From Epiperipatus broadwayi (Eukaryota > Onychophora > Udeonychophora > Euonychophora > Peripatidae): 64,000 nucleotides of DNA. The position numbers and the translations under genes were made by a program. Position 1 is the first letter of the stretch; the number at the start of each line of letters is the position of its first letter. Below, one piece after another: positions 12,650-26,737 of this stretch. Below the pieces are notes generated by a model that did not search any database, had not been told where the DNA came from, and saw only the letters and a list, made by a program, of their open reading frames with translations. The DNA is taken from contig JAQFVV010006832.1 in the NCBI GenBank assembly GCA_028023455.1, positions 188,001-252,000 of the forward strand, written 5' to 3'.

Positions 12650-13876
12650 ATGTTTTCAAATAAAGGTATTGAAAGCTCTAACCAAATACAAGATGATATG
12701 CAAAATGAATTAACTGATGATTTTAATAATATTATAGAACAATCATCATTAGTACATGCACCTGCGGGTTCTATAACCATAGTTGAATACCCTAAACAAA
12801 CACAGAGTATAGATCTGTGTTATCTCAAACACAAAATATAGTTGATGAATATTTAAATCAATTATCTAAAATTGAGATTAACCAATCACTTAATGTTGGT
12901 ACAACAAAGGTTATAGATAATAACACAACTATGATGGAAATATTACAAATGTTTATGAATAAAATAGACAGTAACATTAGTAGTTTTAGAAATGATAGTA
13001 ACTTAAGTCAAAAATTAAGTGATAATAATAAAAAAATAGATGATAATAATAATAGTTTAAGTCAAAAATAATAAAAAATTAGATGACTTAAGAAGAGATA
13101 TGAATACAAAAATAGATGATAATAGTATTACTTTAAAAAATGATTTGAATCAAAAATTAGATGTTAATAATAAAAAATTAGATAGTTTAAAAAATGATTT
13201 GAAGGTTGAAATGACAGGAATTGAAAATAAATTATCTATTAAAATGGAACAACTAAATTTGAATGTGGAGAATGTTCAAAAAGATAACATAGAAATTAAA
13301 CAAGCATTAAATGACTTAAAGAATGAAATTGATGAAAATAATTCAAAATGTCAACAACAGTTTAGTGAGTTCCAAAATGACATCCTAGATAGATTAAATG
13401 TTAAATGTGATGAAATGTATAAAAATCAAGGAATTTTTAGAGAAGAAGTAAAGGAAGAACAAAATAAAATACAGAATGAAATTCAAGAAGATAGACAAAG
13501 GACACACACAAGAATAGATCAACTCTCTACTAAGCAAAATAATGAAATAGAGTCCCAAAATAATGTGTTAGAGACTATTGATCATCAACTTAAAACTTTG
13601 GAGAATAAAATGAATTCAATAGAAATTAATACAAATAAAGATAAAAATGTATTGGAAAAATTAAGGGAAGATACTACTGAAACTTGGAATAGAGTTAATA
13701 AAATAAAAGAATTAACTGATAGTAGATTTATAATTATTGAAACACAAAAATGTAAAAAAAAATCAACTATAGAAATGCATCAGGTTGAAAATAATGTAAA
13801 TACTTGTAGTAGTAATCAAGAACAAAATCTTGGTGAAAATCATTTGGAGGTTATTCAAAAGATCCACAACAAGTAA
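12650..13876 (+). pseudogene. Gypsy-1 Gag N-terminal region, coiled coil
   Basis: The frame opens at ATG 12650 (MFSNKGIESSNQIQ), shifts near 12820 and again near 13075, then stays open to 13876. From 12820 on, the protein is a long Asn/Lys/Glu/Ile-rich coiled coil with repeated blocks like NKKLDSLKND and SLSQKLSDNN. It would be the amino-terminal assembly part of Gag. Two simple indels separate the three open segments, so the original frame was continuous. Its upstream leader is interrupted by the two nested LTR insertions. Gypsy-2 has a matching degraded coiled coil near 41500-41900. Confidence 0.7.
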
Positions 13877-14590
13877 TTGATTCTTATGATAGATCAAATT
13901 TACAGTATTATATAATGCTTGAAGTTGAAAATTATCCTAGTAATTTTCAATTAGAAGGGTTAAACTTAAATACTTGTAGGATTAATCATGAAAATCAAAC
14001 ATCAACTTCTCAGTTGAATATTTTAGAAAAGCAAAAGGTATATAATCATTCAATATCAAGTAGTTAAAAATATTCAAGGAATCTCATAATGAATCTCCTA
14101 TAGAACATATTAGAAGCCTCAATCTTTATTTTTCAGTTAACCAAAATCTGTCAGAAGGAGAAAAAGTGATCATTGCATACAGCCACTTTCAAGGAGATGC
14201 ATTAATGTGGTGGGAGTCTTTATCACAAACTCCATCTACTTATATAGAATACCAAGAATTATTAATTAAAAATTTTTGAAATAGGGATAGACAAAAGGCT
14301 TTATTGTACCAAATATTCCAGGATAAGTATAAGCAGACACCTGGAGAAATCTTGACCAAATTCTTTTGCCGTCAAACAACAAAGTTAAGAACACTTAATA
14401 CCTATCATTTAATGTGAAGGCGAAATTATTAGAATAATAAAAAGAAATTTACCACTTAAAATAGAAAAATCATTATTGTGTACCAATATAACAAAAATAG
14501 AACAAATAGTAGACCTTTTAAATAGTATTGATATAAATCAAACTAATTTATCAATTAGATTACCTAATAAAAAAAGGAGGAAGTTTTAAT
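13877..14590 (+). pseudogene. Gypsy-1 Gag capsid-like domain, with stops
   Basis: In interrupted frames the capsid-like block can be read: SEGEKVIIAYSHFQGDALMW, then a WES motif, YQELLIKNF and a region ending KFFCRQTTKLRTLN. The aliphatic-rich helix followed by a WW pair is typical of retrotransposon Gag domains. A TGA falls after LLIKNF. The tail NGIDIN-like/LNSIDINQTN segment leads to the basic NKKRRKF near 14580. No CCHC zinc knuckle was found before the protease. Gypsy-2 retains the equivalent NGIDINKQN block near 43055. Confidence 0.65.
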
Positions 14591-14893
14591 CAATACAATA
14601 TTTTATAATAGAAGGAAAAATAATGAAGATACCAATCATTGGAAGAGAGAAACATTTCAAAGGAATATACCTTATGACCCCTCTCCCAAAATAAATTGTG
14701 ATAATTTAAATAAGATAAAAATAACTTCTTCTAATAATCTAAGAAATTCCCCAAAACCAGGATGTAGTAAAGATATATCTACAGTTTCACATAAAACAAA
14801 CTAAAAGGGTACTTGAGAAAATGTTCCTCACCTCAAGAAACCAAATACCTAATGAGGAACTTGAATCAAACTTTTACACGATAAATCACTAAC

Positions 14894-15420
14894 ATGATGT
14901 GTTCATGGCAAGATAAAACACCAAATTTTGTTTTACAAAGTTGCCCTATGATAGAGGTTTTGTTTGAGAGCTTTCTGGTTAAGGCACTATTAGATTCTGG
15001 TAGTCAAATTTCAGTGATATCAGAAAAATTTTACCAAAATATCTTAGCAATAAATCCTAATATCAAAATTTTACCACTGAATTCTATGCAGGTTACTATA
15101 GCTAACAGTAAAAAAGCTAAGTTAATCCAAAAACAAATTTTGGTTGAGATTAAAATTGGCCAAACAACTCTCTATCATGTATTTCTAATATTGAATGGTT
15201 TAATTCATAATGTTATTTTAGGGGCAGACTTCCTACATTTGAACACTTGTGTAATTGATTTCTGTAATAAGACAGTTAAAATAAATGATGAAGTCTTGGA
15301 GATGACATTGCTTCCAAGATATGATCTAATTGAAGTTGATTGTGTAACATCTAGCATTCTAGAAGCACTCTTAGAGAGTAAACTCGCAGAATCCAATTTG
15401 CTTGGAAGTGATGATATATT
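14894..15420 (+). pseudogene. Gypsy-1 aspartic protease
   Basis: The catalytic motif LLDSGSQISVIS is intact (DSG, about residues 33-44 of the frame starting at 14894). The flap/second-half motif HNVILGADFLHLNTCVIDF follows about 70 residues later, as in retropepsins. The enzyme would cut the Gag-Pol precursor as a dimer. The frame runs without a stop from 14894 into the reverse transcriptase linker. The upstream junction with Gag is not resolvable because of decay. Confidence 0.8.
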
Positions 15421-16290
15421 AAAATTACGATTTATTATAAAAGACTTTAATTCTATTTTTTCAGACATACCAGGAATGATAAAGGGATTCCAGCAGAGAA
15501 TTAGATTAGTTCATGATCAACCATTTCAATCCAAATTGTATCCTATTCCATATCAATATTGGGAAGCTATATATAAGCAAATTAATAAAATGCTGGATTG
15601 GGAAATTTTTCCAAATGCTCTTCATCTTACTGTAATCCAGTAGTAACTGTGAAGAAAAAAGATGGGTCAATAAGATTTTGTTTAGATGCTAGACAACTAA
15701 ACAAAATTACTGTCCCAGACAATAATATACCACCACCCATACACGAATTATTAGTAAAATTTGGAAATAAAAAGGTATTTTTTACTTTCGATGTAACCTC
15801 TAGCTATTGACAGATTGAACTTCATCCAGAAGATCACCAATATACTGCTTTTCATTATGAGGGTTTTACATACCAATTTAATAGGATGCCATTTGAATTA
15901 ATAAATAGTGGTGCAGGTCTAATTAGGTGTTTGGATAAGACTGTATCTCCTGAGGTAAAACAAATCATAATTATTTATGTGGATGATGTATTTATTGCAT
16001 CTATCACAATTGAAGAACACCTTCAACATTTATCTATATTTTTTAAAGAGTGTTTTCTGAAAGGTATAAAAATTAACTTCAAGAAGAGTACTTTAGTTTC
16101 CAACCAAGTAGTCTTCTTAGGTCATATTATTGGTTGAAATGGGATAAGACCTCATCCAGAGAAGATCTCTGCCATTCAAAACTTTCCTAAACCATCTAAT
16201 CGAAAACAAATTAGATCATTTTTAGGCCTATGTAATTTTTACAACTGTTTCTACCAGAAGTTCTCAGACCACATGGAATCATTGCTAAAA
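15421..16290 (+). pseudogene. Gypsy-1 reverse transcriptase
   Basis: Seen in order: GFQQRIRLVHDQPFQSKLYP linker, a frameshift near 15610, CNPVVTVKKKDGSIRFCLD and ARQLNKITVPDN (fingers and palm), FTFDVTSSY then TGA where the conserved WQI is expected, FHYEGFTYQFNRMPF, the catalytic IIYVDDVFIAS, and FLGHIIG then TGA. Gypsy-2 has Trp (SSYWQIQL) and Cys (IIGCSGM) at the two TGA positions, so both stops are single-base changes. The active-site YVDD is intact. The enzyme would copy genomic RNA into DNA in the particle. Confidence 0.88.
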
Positions 16291-16980
16291 TTAATTAGAA
16301 AAGATGAACGTTGGAAATGGACTGAAGAACAAGACCATGTATTTGAGAATATTAAAACATGGTTTTTAGAGTTAACCATGTTAGCCTTCCCAGATTTTAA
16401 TAAACCATTCATTGTTCAAACAGATAGTAGTGGTTTTGGATTAGGAGTAACATTGTCCCAAATCCAAGAGGATGACCAACCAGGTTTCCTCTACTTTATT
16501 ATCCGGCTCTTGAAAGGTCCAGAAATAAATTACATGGTTACAGAGAAGGAAGCACTAGCAATAGTCTGGGCTTTCCAAAAATTTTGACAAATGCTACTCG
16601 GATCAGAGGTGATAGTGATCACTGATCACAAAAGCCTTGAATTCCTAAATCACAGTTATCTGACTAGTCATCTAGTTAGACAGAGTTTACTGTTACAGGA
16701 ATTTAATTACACTGTGCATTATTGCAAAGGATCTGAGAATGTTGTGGCTGATGTGCTTAGTCAAAATCCATGTAGGTCAGAACAAAATCATTTAATGTTA
16801 GATAATGCCTACATTACAAATGTCAATGTGATGGCTGATAGTAATGTAGAGAATGAAATGGAAAACTTACCTGAGATACAATTTAATAACCCAGAATTAA
16901 ACCCAATTATAAAAGTTTTATTAGGGGAGGAAGTTTTGAATGTACCTAAAGATCTTAACCATTTTAAATTAGAACAATAG
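16291..16980 (+). pseudogene. Gypsy-1 connection and RNase H domain
   Basis: After the thumb (FPKPSNRKQIRSFLGLCNFY) come KWTEEQDHVFENIK, then VQTDSSGFGLGVTLSQ (first catalytic Asp), EKEALAIVWAFQKF with a TGA directly after, VITDHKSLEFLNH (Asp) and ENVVADVLSQNP (ADVLS, usually ADALSR). This is the Ty3/gypsy RNase H order. The TAG at 16978-16980 ends the second segment. The domain would remove template RNA during reverse transcription. Confidence 0.85.
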
Positions 16981-18055
16981 GTCTTACTATATAAAATGAA
17001 TGATAATGTTGATGAGTGGAAGACAATAATACCAAAGTCTTTACATTACCCACTCATAAAAAACATACACTGTCTATACGGTCATTATGGTGCTCACAAG
17101 ACAAAACATACCCTTAAGAATTGGTTTTACTGGCCAAAAATGTATAGAGACATCTTGAGATCACTCCAAGATTGTTTAATTTGTTTAAGAGCTAAGTCAG
17201 CAAACCAAAATTATACTAGTTCAATTAAATCTATCATTCTAGAAAGACCAAATGAGAGTCTAGCAATTGACTATTATGGGCCTTTGCCCCATTTAACAAA
17301 CAAAAATATTTATTAGTCACTTATGATCTCTTTTCCAAATATGTTGTTACTTACCCAATACCCCAAGCCAATACTAAACACACAATCAAAGTATTGAGTA
17401 CTTTCCAATTTCCAATGACAGGAAAGCCAAAAACCATACTAACTGATCATGGTACACCTTTTCTATCTAAGGAATGGAAGAAATGGGTAGATATATCAAA
17501 AATAAAACATGTGCTAATCTCTATTAGGAATCCACAATCAAACCCATGTGAATGTATTATGCGGGAGCTTGGACATTTATTTAGGACCTATTTTGAAGAA
17601 GAGCATAAGGGTTGGGTAAAGCAGACAAAATGTGTAGTAGATTATAACAAATGGAGCTTAAATGAATCTACTGTATTCTCACCGATACGACTACACTTTC
17701 ATTAAACTATACCTATACAATTTAAAAAATATAAACCTATATTTAATGAAACCAAAATAAATGAAGAAAAAGATGTTTTACAAGCTCATAAACAACTTGT
17801 TAAAATGGCAAATAATAGAAATCAGAATAAAAAAAATGTATTTATGAATATAAAGTTGGAGATAGAATATTGATAAAGACTTTCCATTCTAGTAAACCAT
17901 TAGAGAATAAATGTCACAAATTCTACAACACATACAAAGGACCTTATACTATCATTAAAAAGGCAAGTCCAAATGCATTTTGGATTAACCAAGAAAGAGA
18001 GATTCATGGTATGTATAATTCACGAATTTTAAAACCTTATTTTGGCTGTTTATAA
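16981..18055 (+). pseudogene. Gypsy-1 integrase with GPY/F end
   Basis: The zinc-binding N-terminus reads HCLYGHYGAHKTKHTLKNWF with C-x2-C in DCLICLRAK. The core has LAIDYYGPLP (first Asp), ILTDHGTPFLSKEWKKW (second Asp) and NPCECIMRELG (Glu), a D,D,E arrangement. The C-terminal part has the GPY/F module YKGPYTIIKKASPNAFWI and ends RILKPYF. Frame breaks occur near 17310 and 17705-17870. No chromodomain and no envelope-like frame follows. Integrase would insert the cDNA, consistent with short target duplications. Confidence 0.87.
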
Positions 18056-18575
18056 TGTTATATAAAGAAATGAGGTGAATATTAAGATAAGTATTGGGCA
18101 GTGTAAACCATACAGTTGTATAAAAAATAGTGATTAATGTAAAGAGAAATATAGTTAAGAACATTAGTTTTGATGAGGGTATTATTTAATGCCTTGAAAT
18201 AAGTAAAAACAATAGAGTCAATTCATATTAATAAATGGATACTCTAGTATTTATTTAATCCTTTTCAAATCCATAAGTCTTAAAAAAGCAGAAATAAGGC
18301 TACTAAATATATTTGTGTTGTCCAAGAAAGAAACACATTATTTTATTTATTTTTTTATTTTATTTTATTTTTTTTAATTTTAACCATCAAAGTCCTTAAT
18401 TTTTTTTGACCATTATCAAAAGAATAATAGAGCCCAAGTATAAGGAAAGATATAACAATTTTAAAAAAAATCAACCCTTCATAAAATCCAAGTATAAACA
18501 CAATTAAACTATAAGAATATACTAAAATATTTGTAAGTGTTTAAAATTTTAACTTAAATTAAAATTTTAATTTCC
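18056..18575 (+). other. Gypsy-1 3' untranslated region
   Basis: AT-rich with T and A homopolymer runs (18340-18420). I see no coding frame and no env gene. Confidence 0.5.
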
Positions 18576-18590
18576 GAAGGGAAGGGGAAA
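18576..18590 (+). promoter_or_regulatory. Gypsy-1 polypurine tract
   Basis: GAAGGGAAGGGGAAA ends exactly at the 3' LTR start. Gypsy-2 has the related GAGGGAAAGGGAAA at the same place, which supports both assignments. Confidence 0.8.
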
Positions 18591-18681
18591 TATAATAGTA
18601 ACTTCCAGTTATTATTATTGGCCTAACGTGCCTTTATCTCTTATGAAATTATTTATAAATATAAAATTTATTTGACTATTT

Positions 18682-19051
<370 letters not shown>

Positions 19052-19152
19052 ATATATATATATACTATTTATATATATATATATGTGAACTTTAAATAAT
19101 ACATACCTTAAGCTTTTGAATAATTGCCAGATTTGAAGTAGAGAAATAAATG

Positions 19153-19186
<34 letters not shown>

Positions 19187-19935
19187 CAAATCTTAATATA
19201 TATTGAACAATTAATATTTAAATTAAGCATGAACTTGTAACAAAACATGAGGAGATTTATTCGTTCTCTAGTTATTGGAGAGAGGAAAAGAAAATCATTT
19301 CTTTTTAATTAACTTTTTCTTTTATAAAAAATATTACTGTTCAATGTTTGGAATTAACTATTAACTTTTCCAAATTAAGATAAATCTATGGATTAAAAAA
19401 ATCTATAAGGAAAATATTTAAATTTTCTATTAAATCTTAAAAGAAATAGCAATATAAAAAGAAAAGAACATTTATTTGAGTTTTGAAAACTACGTTATTC
19501 TAATACTTCATTATTTTTTTAAATATATATAAATTTAAGATAATTATATAGATTAAGGATAAAACAATGTGCAGTGAGTAGTATAATTATTATATTGTAA
19601 AAGGTTTTGAAACCAACTTACATGTTATTTTGAAATACTAATTGAGAAGAACGACTAATGATAATAGAAAAATGGAGAGTAAGAACATCATCATTCGAAG
19701 AATATTTACTTTATATTATATCAATCAAGTCATTGGATATTATTAACAGTTTATCAATTAAGGATAAATAAATCAGCATTATTCCAATGGATTAATTAAC
19801 TTCATAAAAGATCTTCATTAGGACTATGAACTATAGACTTAAATATCTACTCTCAACTCTGGAAAATAAGTTTTCTTTATTATTTATATATATATAGATA
19901 TATATATATATATTATAATAATACTTATATTATTT

Positions 19936-19938
19936 TAA

Positions 19939-20034
<96 letters not shown>
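19936..20034. repeat. (ATT)n microsatellite in the 3' LTR
   Basis: Around 32 ATT units with a single ACT interruption. Confidence 0.92.
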
Positions 20035-20035
<1 letters not shown>

Positions 20036-21095
20036 TCAAATTTGGCATCACATCATTATATCTTAATAGGAATATTTATGTTTAATATTAAACATAACTT
20101 GAAAGCTTGACATAACTCATCAAAAATTAGATGAAGGATACAAAAATGGTCACTATTTAACAGATATTTAAAATAAGTTTATTATATATATATTATATAA
20201 TATAATAAACATTATATGTATTTTATTTATTATAAATGCATATAATATATAAGTTGTACAATTGTAAATAGTACTTATATATTAATAATTATAAAATAAT
20301 GGAATAAAGATTGTAAATAAATTAATATTATATAAATGATTAATTTTTGAATCTAGATATTGTTTTATATATCTGTTAATTTAAATTATATTCTTTAATT
20401 CTAGTTTATCATAACACAGACTTTTATCATAGTGTAGGAATATTATTTATTAATATTTTATTATGGTAGAATTCATTCTTATTTATTTATTAATATTTTA
20501 TTTATCTTTTACATTATATTTTTATTGTTTATTAAATATTGAGTTATTAACTGGATCTCTTTGTCTAATCATTATTAAATTATATTATAAATGTGCTAGT
20601 ATTATAAATATCATATGAATATCAATTATTAGTTAATGCTTACATAAAGGCATATTAAATAATAACTTGTTTTGAATTATCCCTGAAAAGAGCTAATTGC
20701 AAATTCTCCATGAGTTTGAATATTGTGGCATAATGGTGATTGAAAGAGGGATGAGAGATGGATGAAGTAGTGTAAATTATATCAAAACTTATTAAAAAAA
20801 TATTGAGTTAGCATAATAAAGATAGATATAATCATGGACTTAGTATTTCATCGATTCATTTCTAGCATTCTACCTGAAGGCCCAAAGTCCGATTGTAGTG
20901 AAATGCATATCCTCTTTCTAGGGAATTTAATCATCCCATTATATGTAACAAGACCAACTTAGACTTTAAATACAATCCAATCTGTTATATTTGGCAAACC
21001 TAACTGTAAAGCATTAAGTTAATGATTTCCAAGCATTAAATATAATCAATTCTGTTATATTTGACGCATCAACTGAGATTATTAAATGCCGTTCC

Positions 21096-23204
<2,109 letters not shown>

Positions 23205-23254
23205 CAAACAAATATCTTTAATACAGTATTCAAAATTAAATAATATACTCTTTA

Positions 23255-23298
23255 CCAGAAGTACTTTCAATTGTTTCACTGACAATCTTTATTAACTG
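23255..23298 (-). ncRNA. Hammerhead-ribozyme-like motif, PLE A
   Basis: Minus strand: CAG, TTAATAA, stem II GATTGT/ACAATT, GAAA, GTACTT, CTG. Stem I CAG/CTG and stem II can pair. The core departs from CTGATGA at three positions, so activity is doubtful. Confidence 0.4.
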
Positions 23299-23351
23299 TT
23301 AATACAAATGTACAAAAAATAAAAACTTGCATTATCCATCATTCAATCCAT

Positions 23352-23675
23352 TCAAATTTCCCATAATTCTGTTATCTTTATATTAGCCAATTGTCTATTC
23401 ATCAAACCACCCCTATTCCTAGATATCATCATTGCCTCTTTAATTTTACGTTTTTTACTACACCTTTCAATTTGAATAATTTTTATATCTCTGTTATTAA
23501 ATTTAAAACCATAATTATATGTTTTATTAAGATCAAATATAATTGATGGAGTATTCATATTTACTGAAGATATATTTTCTTTCTGTACATGTTTGTATAA
23601 TGTCTTATGATCATTATATCATTTTTGTAATGTACATTTGGATTCCCCTATATATTTTATTCCACAACCACATTT

Positions 23676-23680
<5 letters not shown>
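23352..23680 (-). pseudogene. PLE A GIY-YIG endonuclease
   Basis: Read on the minus strand, the block opens [18 protein letters not shown], the PLE form of the GIY-YIG motif. It is followed downstream by MNTPSIIFDLNKTYNYGFKF, IIQIERCSKKRKIKEAM and the end KITELWEI. The arms of the frame are split by a shift near 23575. In PLEs this enzyme nicks the target DNA to prime reverse transcription. The (TA)n array in the linker (23680-23780) also knocks the domain out of frame with the RT. Confidence 0.8.
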
Positions 23681-23711
<31 letters not shown>

Positions 23712-23741
23712 CATATATATATATATATGTTATATTAAGTT

Positions 23742-23778
<37 letters not shown>

Positions 23779-23789
23779 CAAACTTAATT

Positions 23790-24855
23790 CAAACTTAGAA
23801 ATCTTGACTTTAGAGTTATCTATCATATCATTTATATTATTTAAAGAGAAAAAAGAAATTCTACACAAACCACTATAAAGTTTATTAATTAATTTAGCTT
23901 GTTGATTAGATATAAAAGGAATAGAAATCCATTTATCACTTTTTAATTTATTTAATATTTTCTTATTATTACTTTTATTTTGATTATATTTTGTAATTGC
24001 ATTATAAATAATACTCCTTACATAACCAACATTCAACATATCAGTAATATATACATTAATATTTTCAATTTTATCACTAATAAATTTGCACAAATAATCA
24101 TTTCGAAACAAATATGACTTCAAACCAGCTAATTTATGACCCATATGAACTTTAGAATTATATGGAATATAACCCCTAATTTCCACAGGCTTTAAAATCA
24201 TATTATATTCAAACACATTATTATTTCTTTTAATAAATATATCTAAAAACTTTATAGAATCTTCCTTCTCTTCATTTAACACCCATTTTACATTATTAAT
24301 CATATTTAACTCACTAAACAAATTAACTATTATTTCATTATGTTCACATATAAATACATCATCGACATATCTACAATATACTTTAATTCCTTTATATTTT
24401 ATCTGAGATAATATCCTAACCTCATATCTAGAAATAAAAAAAATACAAATCTGTGTTACCACCAGAAGACCCATTGGCCAACCATAATTCATTTTATAAA
24501 AACAATCATTAAACCTAACATATATATGATCATTTACAAATCTTAATATTTTAATAATAAAATTCTTAATATTATTATCTATAGATTTTAAAAACAAAGC
24601 TCTTTTAATAATCTCTATTGATTCCATACGATTAATTGAACCATACATTTCAGATATGTCAAGTGTACACATAACATCATTATTATCAATTTTTATATTT
24701 TTAATCCTATTAATAAAATCAAATGATGATGAAATCGTATAATCTCCAAATCCAAGCACATCTTGCATTATTTTTTCAATATATCTACAAGCATTATAAT
24801 AAAAAACACCCCCAAAATTAACAATTACTCTTAATGAATAACAATTTTTATGCAA
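23790..24855 (-). pseudogene. PLE A reverse transcriptase
   Basis: The frame starts inside the domain with NCYSLRVIVNFGGVFYYN and shows MCTLDISEMYGSI (palm Asp), YGWPMGLLVVTQICIFF (equivalent of the GxPQG block), and the catalytic CRYVDDVFIC. The conserved thumb KFLDIFIKRNNN, YIPYNSKVHMGHKLAGLKS and WISIPFI are also present. These are PLE-type RT blocks, distinct from LTR and LINE enzymes. The TLDI Asp and the YVDD are kept; copy B reads TLNI at the first site. The frame then runs into a (TA)n-coded Tyr-Ile stretch replacing the linker to the endonuclease. Confidence 0.85.
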
Positions 24856-24872
24856 TTTTATATTTGCAAAGA

Positions 24873-25005
24873 CTATTGGATTAATAATATTGATACATAT
24901 AGAATGAAATTTATTAATGACATTTCAATGACTGCTAAAAAGAAAAAAAGTTATTGATGCAAAGACATAATACAGTTTATATCCTTCGTCTGCAGTGTTT
25001 CCAAG
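24873..25005. other. Spacer at the centre of the PLE palindrome
   Basis: 133 bp of non-repeated sequence. No ORF or known motif. Confidence 0.6.
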
Positions 25006-26110
25006 AGTCTTTGCAAATATAAAATTGCGTAAAAATTGTTATCCATTAAGAGTAATTGTTGATTTTGGCGGTGTTTTTTTTTATTATAATGCTTGTAGAT
25101 ATATTGAAAAAATAATGCAAGATGTGCTTAGATTTGGAGATTATACGATTTCATCATCATTTGTTTTTATTAATAGGATTAAAAATATAAAAATTTATAA
25201 TAATGATGTTATGTGTACACTTAACATATCTGGAATGTATGGTTCAATTAATCATATGGAATCAATAGAGATTATTGAAAGAGCTTTGTTTTTAAAATCT
25301 ATAGATAATAATATTAATAATTTTATTATTAAAATATTAAGATTTGTAAATGATGATATATATGTTAGGTTTAATGATTGTTTTTATAAAATGAATTATG
25401 GTTGGCCAATGGGTCTTTCGGTGGCATCACAGATTTGTAATTTTTTTATTTCTAGATATGAGGTTAAGATATTATCTCAGATAAAATATAAAGGAATTAA
25501 AGTATATTGTAGATATGTCGATGATGTATTTATATGTGCACATAATGAAATAATAGTTAATTTGTTTAATGAGTTAAATATAATTAAGAATGTAAAATGG
25601 GTGTTAAATGAAGAGAAGGAAGATTCTATAAAGTTTTTAGATATATTTATTAAAAGAAATAATAATGTGTTTGATTATAATATGATTTTAAAGCCTGTGG
25701 AAATTAGGAGTTATATTCCATATAATTCTAAAGTTCATATGGGTCATAAATTAGCTGGTTTGAAGTCATTTTTGTTTAGAAATGATTATTTGTGCAAATT
25801 TATTAGTGATAAAATTGAAAATATTAATGTATCTATTACTGATATGTTGAATGATGTTGAATGTTGGTTATGGAAGGAATATTATTTATAATACAATTAC
25901 AAAATATAATCAAAATAAAAGTAATAATAAGAAAATATTAAATAAATTAAAAAGTGATAAATGGATTTCTATTCCTTTTATATCTAATCAACAAGCTAAA
26001 TTAATTAATAAACTTTATAGTGGTTTGTGTAGAATTTTTTTTTCTCTTCAAATAATATAAATGATATGATAAATAACTCTAAAGCCAAGATTTCTAAATT
26101 TGAATTAAGT
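25006..26110 (+). pseudogene. PLE B reverse transcriptase
   Basis: Open from 24995 through the RT blocks MCTLNISGMYGSI, YGWPMGLSVASQICNFF and CRYVDDVFICAHNE to 25856. A duplication-like ATGATGTTGAATG shifts frame there, and the segment resumes as MLNVGYGRNIIYN to 26060. The palm motif A reads LNI instead of LDI, losing the catalytic Asp. The catalytic YVDD is kept. This copy is therefore dead even apart from its frameshifts. Confidence 0.83.
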
Positions 26111-26114
26111 TCTG

Positions 26115-26116
<2 letters not shown>

Positions 26117-26206
<90 letters not shown>
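26117..26206. repeat. (TA)n array between RT and endonuclease of PLE B
   Basis: About 45 TA units at the same place as the interrupted TA arrays in copy A (23680-23780). The array therefore predates the arm duplication. Confidence 0.93.
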
Positions 26207-26208
<2 letters not shown>

Positions 26209-26210
<2 letters not shown>

Positions 26211-26527
26211 GAATGTGGTTATGGAATAAAATATATAGGGGAATCCAAATGTACATTACAAAAACGATATAATGATCATAAGACATTATATAAACGTGTA
26301 CAGAAAAAAAATATCTTCAGTAAATATGAATACTCCATCAATTATATTTTATCATAATAAAACATGTAATTATGGTTTTAAATTTAATAACAGAGATATA
26401 AAAATTATTCAAATTGAAAGGTGTAGTAAAAAACTTAAAATTAAAGAGGCAATGATCTAGGAATAGAGGTGGTTTGATGAATAGACAATTGGCTAATATA
26501 AAGACAACTGAATTATGGGAAATTTGA
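26209..26527 (+). pseudogene. PLE B GIY-YIG endonuclease
   Basis: [20 protein letters not shown] opens the domain. A shift in the A8 run near 26310 moves it to the frame reading MNTPSIIFYHNKTCNYGFKF and KIIQIERCSKKLKIKEAM. A further break follows at 26455, and the end reads TELWEI. The order and spacing match the intact endonuclease of PLE D. Confidence 0.8.
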
Positions 26528-26580
26528 TTGGATTGAATAATGGGTAATGCAAGTTTTTATTTTTTGTACGTTTGTATTAA

Positions 26581-26624
26581 CAGTTGATAAAGATTGTCAG
26601 TGAAACAATTGAAAGTACTTCTGG
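26581..26624 (+). ncRNA. Hammerhead-ribozyme-like motif, PLE B
   Basis: CAG | TTGATAA | A | stem II GATTGT-loop-ACAATT | GAAA | GTACTT | CTG. Stem I CAG/CTG has 3 bp and stem II has 6 bp with one G-U. AGTACT is a palindrome that could form stem III between two RNA copies. The core is TTGATAA in place of CTGATGA, two changes. Confidence 0.5.
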
Positions 26625-26737
26625 CAAAGAGTATATTATTTAATTTTGAATACTGTATTAAAGATATTTGTTTGAATTATTATTATATGATTTAAAAATA
26701 CAGACATTTAATGGTTGTAGTTCTTTATATATATATA

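Larger units (their letters stand above)
25006..26680 (+). mobile_element. Penelope-like element copy B, 5' truncated
   Basis: Inverted partner of copy A, with the same RT, (TA)n linker, GIY-YIG block and hammerhead-like tail on the plus strand. Tail similarity to A ends at about 26680. Confidence 0.85.

Noticed and set aside
18056-18590. Envelope gene after Gypsy-1 integrase
   Set aside because: No frame of useful length, signal peptide or membrane segment is present.
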